Shown here: in pieces, positions 43,815 through 53,700 of the stretch
How the letters are laid out: each line of letters starts with the position of its first letter
How positions within the stretch are numbered: the first letter of the stretch is position 1
Origin: a virus
DNA length: 64,000 nucleotides
Direction: 5' to 3' (one strand)
IMG/VR virus record: IMGVR_UViG_3300034104_003795
Location: 152,370-216,369 of that record
Program-made: the position numbers and the translations under genes
Notes under the pieces: generated by a model
What the model saw: only the letters and a program-made list of their open reading frames with translations
Database searches by the model: none
Told to the model about the DNA's origin: nothing

Positions 43815-44714
43815 TTATTTCCAAATTGTAGGTATTGAAGCGTAATTTGATAAGTTTATACAATTTCTAAAAGCATCAGTTCCAAATGGAGTAGGAACTC
43901 TATTCCATAATTCCGGCGCAGTTCCTGTCATTGCATTAGCCGTTGTTGCCATATTATATACGTTTACAAAAGTACTAACCGAAGTATTATAAGTAAATTG
44001 TAAAGGTTGAGTTATAGCATAACAGTTTCTAAAAGTTGAAGCAAAACTAATTGCATTTACATTCAAATCAAAAAGAGTTGATGGTACCGTGCTCAATGAA
44101 GTACATGTACTAAAACATGCTGCAAAGTTTGTAGCTGATGTATTTTCGTCAAATAATCCAGTAGGTATTGATGTAATTGGTGTATTTGTAAAAGTATCGG
44201 TAAAAGTAGTTGCATTTGGAGAATACGCAAATAAATCAGAAGGTATTGATGTCAATCCTGTATTTCTCATAAAACTGGCAAATGTAATAACCTCTGCCAA
44301 TCCGGTATAACCACCTACTCCACTTAATGAAGCACTACCAGGTATTGTAGTTAAATTAGAACAACCATAAAAATCTATCGCTCTCAGTCCAACCGTACCC
44401 CATTGAATCAATGCAACAATAAGAGGACGAATTGAAGTGTTATTATTAACTTTAAAAGATGGCATAAACCCATTTATACTAATATCATATGTACCGGCAC
44501 TAACGTATGTATGCGTTTTATCCACATCAGTAGAAGATGTTATTGTATTAGAATTTCCATCTCCCCAATTTACATTAAAGGTAGGAGTGAATCCAGCATA
44601 ATCGGCAATAGGTAAAGTAAAAACGGTATTAGCAGATGTTGTAGTAATTCTGATAATGAATGGGAACTCTTGTCCCCCTTCCGCTGATGTTATCAATCTT
44701 CTAAAAATTCCCAT
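43815..44714 (-). CDS. PKD-like plus BspA-type leucine-rich repeat protein
   Basis: This 299-aa protein starts with a PKD-like domain (PTFNVNWGDGNS, Trp50-Gly-Asp-Gly, then HTYVSAGTYDISI at 68-80). It continues with six or so BspA/DUF285-type repeats (ITFASFMRNTGLTSIPSDLFAYSPNATTFTDTFTNTPITSIPTGLF...). This is the architecture of Bacteroidetes and Mycoplasma surface adhesins. There is no signal peptide, so it is more likely a virion adhesin at a fibre tip than a secreted protein. It lies 5 nt after the 3729-aa fibre gene. Confidence 0.85.
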   Translation of the reverse strand: MGIFRRLITSAEGGQEFPFIIRITTTSANTVFTLPIADYAGFTPTFNVNWGDGNSNTITSSTDVDKTHTYVSAGTYDISINGFMPSFKVNNNTSIRPLIVALIQWGTVGLRAIDFYGCSNLTTIPGSASLSGVGGYTGLAEVITFASFMRNTGLTSIPSDLFAYSPNATTFTDTFTNTPITSIPTGLFDENTSATNFAACFSTCTSLSTVPSTLFDLNVNAISFASTFRNCYAITQPLQFTYNTSVSTFVNVYNMATTANAMTGTAPELWNRVPTPFGTDAFRNCINLSNYASIPTIWK

Positions 44715-44719
44715 AACTA

Positions 44720-47700
44720 TTAACTAAAATTTTTACCACTTACAAATCCATAATATGTAGTACCACCATCATAAGTATAGAATACTAAAATATCAGTTCC
44801 AACAGAAGTTAGTGTTGGTGCACTTCCACCCGCCCAATCAACATTTACTGGCCAAGTTATTGTGTATGCTCCCGCATTTACAGTAACTAATGTAAATCCA
44901 AATGCGTTTGAAGCAGGTGCGTTACTAAATGCAACACTCGCATTACCATTAAATTGTCTTCTGAAGTTGTTACCAGTTGAAAGGTCTAATGTTACACTTC
45001 CACCGGTTCCTTGGTCAGAATATGTTTCTCTAAATGTATTTGCCGCAATAGATGTTGTTGATATTACATTACCAGTTACAGTTAATGTACTACCATTAAA
45101 TGTTAAATTTGATTCAACATTTGCTCCAAATGCAACAGCGTTGTAAGTTAATATACCATCTTCGGTATTACCAGATAATGGGAAACCAGATGTACCAGAT
45201 GTACCCGATGTAAATCCAGGTGCAGATGTACCAGATGTACCACTTTGTCCGGATGTACCAGATGTAAATCCTGGAGGTGTTGTACCAGATGTACCGGCTG
45301 TGCCACTTATTCCAGAAGTTCCTGATGTTCCAGATGTGAAGCCAGGAGGAGTTGTACCCGATGTACCAGCAGTACCACTTTCTCCAGAACTACCCGATGT
45401 ACCGGATGTGAAGCCCGGAGGCGTTGTACCCGATGTACCAGATGTACCAGTTTCACCAGATGTTCCCGATGTAAAGCCCGGAGGTGTTGTACCCGATGTA
45501 CCAGATGTTCCTGCTTCACCGGTTGCGTTTGTACCATCTTTACCAGATGTACCACTACTACCAAAATATGTTCCATCAAATCCAGAAGTTCCAGATGTAC
45601 CATTCGTACCTAATCCAGAAGTTCCAGATGAGCCACTCACACCAGATGTACCAGATACTCCAGAAGTACCACTACTTCCAAATAACGTACCATCTTTACC
45701 AGATGAACCAGATGTACCCGTAGTTCCACTCACACCAGATGTGCCGCTTTCTCCAGATGTACCAGAAGTACCACTTATACCCGATGTTCCAGATGAACCG
45801 AAATAAGTTCCATCAAATCCGGAAGAACCAGATGTACCAGATGACCCGGATGTACCCGATGTGCCACTTTGTCCAGATGTACCTGCAGTTCCACTTTCTC
45901 CAGAAGTTCCTGATGAACCAAAGAATGTTCCATCTTTACCAGAAGTTCCAGATGAACCAGAAGAACCCGCGCTACCGTCAGTTCCACTTATTCCAGAACT
46001 ACCCGATGTGCCGCTTTCTCCAGATGAACCAGAAGTTCCAGATGAACCAAAGTATGTTCCATCTTTACCAGAACTACCCGATGTACCACTTACACCAGAA
46101 GTACCACCCGTTCCTGCACTTCCCGATGAGCCAGTTGAACCAGATGAACCCGATGTGCCACTACTACCTGATGTTCCAGAAGAACCAAAGAAAGTTCCAT
46201 CTTTACCAGATGTACCACTTTCACCAGATGTACCAGAAGAACCAGATGTACCATCGGAACCTGATGTACCCGATGTGCCACTTTCTCCAGAAGTACCAGA
46301 AGAACCAGATGAACCTTCTGCCGAAGTACCAGATGAACCAGATGAGCCTCCGGTGCCACTAGTACCACTTTCACCAGAAGTACCACTACTTCCAGAACTT
46401 CCTGCTGAACCACTTTCTCCAGATGTACCTGATGTACCATGAGAACCAAAGAATGTTCCGTCTAAACCAGATGTACCCGAAGTACCATCTTGTCCAGATG
46501 AGCCAGATGAACCACTACTTCCTGATGTACCCGAAGTGCCATCTTGTCCAGATGTACCAGAAGAACCAAAGAATGTTCCATCTTTTCCACTTGTTCCAGA
46601 AGTACCATCGGTACCCGATATACCAGATGAACCAGATGAGCCGCTACTTCCTGATGTACCCGTTGTACCAGAACTTCCAAAGAATGTTCCATCCAATCCG
46701 CTTGTACCGGATGTGCCGCTTTCACCAGATGTTCCAGATGTTCCTGTTTCACCGGATGTACCATCGGTACCAGATGTGCCAGTTGAACCCGAACTACCAC
46801 TACTTCCAAAGAATGTTCCATCTACACCACTTGTTCCAGAAGAACCAGAAGTGCCAGATGTTGCTGATGTTCCAGAACTACCAGATGACCCGGATGTTCC
46901 CGAACTTCCAAAATATGTTCCATCTAAACCAGAACTTCCTGATGTACCAGATGAGCCACTGCTTCCAGAACTACCAGATGAACCACTACTTCCACTGCTT
47001 CCAGAAGTTGCAGATGTACCGGATGAACCAGAACTTCCAGATGTACCAAATGAACCATCGGTACCAGAACTACCCGATGAACCTGCAGTACCAGTTGAAC
47101 CAGATGTACCTGAAGTGCCATCTGCTCCTGAACTTCCACTACTTCCACTGCTTCCAGATGAACCAGATGAGCCAGTTGTACCAGATGAACCACTACTTCC
47201 ACTTGAACCACTACTTCCAGATGTGCCATCAGTACCAGATGTACCAGATGAGCCACTACTTCCAGATGTTCCATCAGAACCAGTTGTACCAGATGAGCCA
47301 CTGCTTCCAGATGAACCAGATGAACCGGCACTACCACTACTTCCTGAACTTCCACTTGAACCAGAGCTACCAGATGTACCTGCAGAGCCGTTCGTACCAG
47401 AAGTTCCTGCCGAACCAGATGAACCACTACTTCCAGAAGTTCCTGATGAACCATCTTCTCCGGATGTACCAGAGCTTCCCGATGTACCAGATGAACCTGC
47501 TGAACCAGTTGTACCAGAACTACCAGAAGTACCAGTTGTACCAGATGAACCACCACTACCATCGGAACCAGATGACCCGGATGTTCCAGAGCTTCCCGAT
47601 GTTCCTGCTGAACCAGCACTACCAGATGAGCCAGAGGTTCCTGATGTACCAGATGAACCCGCAGTACCACCAGTACCAGAAGATGCCGATGTACCACTAC

Positions 47701-50700
47701 TTCCCGATGTGCCTCCACTACCAGATGAACCAGAAGTTCCAGATGTGCCGCTTGTGCCAGAGGTTCCAGAACTTCCTGATGTGCCGGCAGTACCGCCACT
47801 ACCAGATGATGCGGATGTACCACTACTACCCGATGTACCAGAGGTTCCAGAGCTACCAGATGTTCCCGATGACCCGGATGTTCCAGATGAACCAGAACTT
47901 CCAGATGAACCAGATGTACCAGAAGTACCAGAAGTTCCTGCAGAACCAGTTGAACCAGAGCTACCAGATGAACCACCACTTCCAGATGAACCGGATGTAC
48001 CACTACTACCAGATGTTCCTGAACTACCCGATGAACCAGATGTGCCAGATGTGCCACTGCTTCCCGAAGTTCCCGATGAACCAGATGAACCGGATGTTCC
48101 AGATGAACCAGAACTACCATCTGAACCGGAAGTACCAGATGTGCCGCTCGTGCCGCTACTACCCGATGTTCCAGAAGAACCAGATGAACCAGATGTTCCA
48201 CTACTTCCAGAACTACCAGATGAGCCTGAACTTCCAGATGAACCAGAACTTCCAGATGTTCCTGTTGTTCCAGAACTTCCACTGCTTCCTGAACTACCAG
48301 ATGAACCAGATGAACCATCTATACCAGAACTTCCACTACTTCCCGAACTACCAGATGAACCGGAACTTCCAGATGTACCAGATGTTCCCGTTAATCCGGA
48401 TGAACCAGAAGAACCAGATGAACCACCTGTTCCAGATGAACCAACCGCAGCTGCTACGTTTCTATATCCTAATTTTTTAGTTATTGGGTCCCACGTTACA
48501 ACCTCATCATATGATGCCGATACGATTCCACCAAGCATTATACTACCACTAACACCTAAACTTCCACTAATTGTAAGTGATGCGTTTATTGTTTGATTTG
48601 TATTGATGTTTAAGAATGAAGATGTGTCAGTATTTGCAGAATTAAGTGCAAATGAAGCAGTTAATGCGTTTACAGAATAAGAAATACTATCCATTCCTAA
48701 CGGCCCATCTACACCGGTTGATAATATATAAGATGCCGTAAGTGAAGTTTGAGCCGCTCCACCGTTGATTGTTACTAATACGCCATCAGAACCAGATGAA
48801 ATCACATCTACCCCAGAACCACTAAAGTTTATCTTTGCAGTTTGAGATTTTACCAACGAACTGGTATGATAAATAAATAATTCAGTTCCACCACCACCAC
48901 CGTTTAATGCAAAAGATGCGGTTAATGCGTAAGAAGAACTTACAGCACTAAACACTGCCATTGATGATGTTTGATTGTTTCTCACATATTGTGATGAATC
49001 TCCCAATGAAGCCGATAATGATGCAAGTGATGCTGAATCAAATCCTTGAACGGATACAGCAACTTCAGCTCTACGTGCATATGATGCAGAAAGAACTTCA
49101 CCAAATACTCTATCACCAGGAATTGTACCATTAATCAATGAGCCACCACTACCAATCACAACATGTCCGGAAGTTAATCCAGCAAATTTAATTTGGATTG
49201 TATCTTCATCAATTGATTTAACAGTGCCAGGTATAATTTGGTCTTCCGAACCAGTTGCGTACACTTGAACCATAGGATATAAAATTCCTAAGTTGTGTAC
49301 AATTGTCAAATCGCTTACATTACTAAACGATACAGTTTCAGTTAATGATGTTTCAGGTTGAGGTACAAAATATCCTCTATCTTCATCATATCGTAAAATA
49401 TCGTATTCAGCACTTGCAGTAGGTCCTACTCCTTGAAAATTATATGTACCCAAGAACGAACCACTAATAGTTGGTGCAAATATTGTACCACTTGCAGATA
49501 TGTTATGTGCAGTTATATCATATACAACATCCAAATCACCATCTATTGATGCCGATGTACTTACTCTGAATCCTAAATCAGGAGATATTTCAGCGAATAC
49601 AGATCCGGATTTTAATATAGCCGTTTCAAATGCTAAATTAGCAATATTGATATTTCTTAATCCACTACCATCACCAACATATCTACTACCGGATTGAAGT
49701 ACAACATCAGAACCAGTTACAAATATTCCACCACTCACTGCTAATGAACCAGAGAATATTCTAACGGATGTATTTATTTCCAATCCTTTGTTTGGAGAAA
49801 TTACAGCTTCAACAGATCCAGATATAATTCTATCTAATTGTAAATCTTCTAATGCTTCGGCAGGGATATTAAATAATCCACTACCATCACCATCGTATCT
49901 TGCTGCCGTAATTGGTACGTTTACATCTAATTTAGTTGGGTCAATAATTGCTACACCAGAACCAGAGTTAATTTTAGCCAACTCTAAGTTTTCAATCGCA
50001 TCAGGTGGGATGTTAAATAATCCACCACCATCTCCAATAAATAAAGATGCAGTTAATGAACCGGTAATTGATACCGAACCGGTGAATTGTGAACCACTAC
50101 TAGCATTTACTATAAACTTATCACCACTAGCTACCGATGCCGTTGCCGAACCACTTGCTATCAATGGAGCTGCGGCTGCTTGTACATTTGTTAAAAATCT
50201 ACCATCACCAAATACAAATCCTCTTGCAGTTAAATCATCTGCGGTCAATGAACCACTAATAGAAACACTACCAGTAAATTGAGAACCAATGTCAGAACCA
50301 GTTGCAGCGGTTCTTACAATAAAATTATTACCACTTTGTACCGATGCAGTTGCAGAACCACTTGCTATTAAAGGTGCAGCTGTTGCTACTACATTGGTAA
50401 TAAATCTACCGTCCCCAAACAAGAAATCCGTTGCTCTGATGCTTCCACTAACTTCAATTGAACCGGTGAATTGAGAACCAATTTGAGAACCGGTTGCCGC
50501 CGTTGTTATTATAAATACATTACCACTTTGTACCGATGCAGTTGCAGAACCACTTGCTATCAATGGAGCTGCGGCCGCTACTACGTTTGTAATAAATCTA
50601 CCATCTCCAAATAAGAATTCAGTTGCTCTGATACTTCCACTAACTTCAACCGAGCCAGTGAATTGAGAACCAACTAGCCCACCGGTAAATGGAGTTATTA

Positions 50701-53700
50701 CTCTAAATCCATCAACTGGACTTACTGATGCGGTTACTGAACCGGATTTGATTTCGGTAGATATTAATGCATCTTCGGTTAATGCGGAACGAGGGATATT
50801 TCGTAGATAAGTACCTTCTCCATAATATGAAGAACCGGAACTTAAAAATAAACCACCACTTGCAATCTCATTAATATATAAACTTCCACTTATATCTACC
50901 GAACCAGTAAACCTAGACCCAATTTGTGTATCAAATATCAAATTTGGATTACCATCTACTATATTTATAACACCCGCCATTGATGAATGGAATTGGCAAT
51001 TATAATATAACGTATTTGGTGCACTTCCAGAAACCAAGAATGTTATTTGTCCAACATCTTCACCATTATTAGTAACCCAACTATTATAAAAATTAGTATC
51101 ACCAGTACCAGATGTTTCATTAATCCAAAATGGATGCCCACTTGCATTTATATTAAAAATATATTCATAATTTCTATGCAATGTAATTGTGGGATTTGAA
51201 CCACTTGCTGCTCCGCTAAATACATACTCACCACTTCCATTATTTATTACATTAAATACGTTATCAAATACTAAAGAAGATGTAAATGGTGTTTTAACTT
51301 TAAAACCATCAACTGGACTTACCGAAGCCGTTACTGAACCAGATTTAATTTCTGCAGATATTAATGCATCTTCAGTTAATGCAGAACGTGGTATATCAAA
51401 TAACAATCTACCAGATGAACTGATAAATGAACCACTCGCCATAAAGATGCTTCCACTAAATGTAGAACCACTACTTACCGATTGAACTAAAAATCCAAAT
51501 TCAGGAGTTACCGATGCAGTGATACTACCAGTTGCAATACGGAATACTTCTTCCGATAATGCGGAACGAGGTATATCAAATAATCCTTTACCACTACCAC
51601 TAAACATTGAAGATGAAACAGGTCCAGATGTATTTAAACTACCTGTAATTTGTGTATTTCCTATGAATGTTATTTCAGGTGCTATTTCTAAAAAATCAAC
51701 TATATTAAGTTGCCCTACCATTGATGAATGCAATTGGCAATTGTAATATAGAATATTAGGTGAACCAGAATACGGAGTGAATACAATATCCCCACTATCA
51801 TCACCATTATTCGTAATACTTTGACTTACATTATTAGATGTACCGGTTGAATTTATAAATTTAATCCATAAAGGATGTCCTACTGCATTAACATTAAATG
51901 TATATTCTACACCTCTTACCAATGTTAATGTTGGATTTGAACCGGATATTAATCCATTACTTACAACATATGCACTACTCCCATCGTTTGTTACATATAT
52001 TGTGTTATCTATTAATTCGGTAGGCAATGGTCTTGCCGAAGATGATACTACAAAACTACCATCAATTCTAGAATGAACATTTACTTCAAATCCGTTGTTA
52101 GGTGAAATAGATGCCGTTGCACTACCACTAAAGATTTTTGTTGAATCAATTGCTAAATTAGCTAATGTAATATTATTAAGGAATCTACCATCACCAATAA
52201 AATAAGAACCACTTGTTGAAGTTACATCACCTCTTACTAAAAGGCTTCCAGTTATATCAACGCTTCCGGTAAATTCAGAACCACTATCCGCAGATTGTAC
52301 TCTAAAACCAAATACAGGTGAAACTGATGCAGTTACACTACCACTTGCTATTTTATTTGGAGCAAATGATAAAGCCGATTCAGGTATATCAAATAAATTT
52401 CTACCAGAACCACTAAACGATGAACCACTTTGTAGTTCTATATTTCCATGTGCAAATACACTACCACTTATATTAATTGAGCCGGTAAATTGAGAACCCA
52501 ACAAAGTAGATTCAACAATAAATCCAAAATCAGGCAATGCCGAAGCGGTTACCGAACCAGATGCAATTCTAAATATTTCTTGAGATAATGCTGAGAATGG
52601 TATATCGGTTAATCCAGCACCACTACCACTAAATACCGATGCAGAAACACCTGATTTAAATAATGATGATTGATTTACTTTTAAAGAACCAGTTACAACT
52701 AAATTAGATTTTATATCAGTTGAACCCGTTACAATTAAATAATCTCTAACGGTTACACCGGTATTTACTAAAAACCCTTTATCAGGAGAAATAGATGCTG
52801 TTGCTGAGCCACTAAAGATTTTAGAAGTATCTAAATCAGATAATGCCGCTACAGGTATATCAAATAATTTTTTACCACTACCACTAAAAGACGAACCAGT
52901 TATTACTCTTACCTCTCCATAAAATGTAGAACCACTTTCTATTGAAGTTACTACGAATCCTTGATTTGGAGCCACCGAAGCGGTTACACTACCACTAACA
53001 ATTTTCTCACTAAATAATGCATCAGGAGCAAGTGCTGTTCTCGGTATATTAAATAATCTTTCTCCACTACCACTAAAAGATGAGCCAGATGATATTTCTA
53101 CACTTCCACTTACTAATATTGATGATGAAAATTCTGCTCTATTAGCCCCTTCTAATCTAAATCCATATACAGGAGAAACAGATGCAGTTACAGATCCAGA
53201 TACAATTCTCGTTCCTTCTATTGATGGTACATTTCTTAATCTACTACCATCACCTTCAAAAGAACCGCTAAATTCAGGTGAAAATATTCTTTCCGCAGTA
53301 AGTGAACCAGATACTCTAACACTACCGGTTATATCACTACCTCTTTGTAAAGATTCAACTCTAAATCCATAATCAGGAGAAACCGATGCAGTTACACTAC
53401 CACTTGCAATTCTATATGCATCACCGGTAAATGCCGATTGCGGAATATCAAATAATCCTCTACCACTACCAGAGAAGAATGAACCACTTCCTAAAAATAC
53501 GCTACCACTTACCCCTAAACTTCCTGTTATATTAGTTTTTCCAATAAATGTAATTTCGGCAGGTATTTCAATTGCATTCACAACATTGATAGCCCCTTGC
53601 ATTGCACTATGAAACTGACAAGTGTAGTATAAATTACTAGGTGTTAATTCATCTAAACTAAATATAATAGTTCCACTATCAGTTCCATTATTCGTAACAC

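Noticed and set aside
45170-48450. Apparent CRISPR-like or satellite repeat array
   Set aside because: Units are 9 nt in phase with codons, have no conserved repeat/spacer alternation, and lie inside a continuous coding frame.
46423-48596. Two further long plus-strand frames opposite the 3729-aa fibre
   Set aside because: Same cause: shadow frames of the collagen-like coding repeat.
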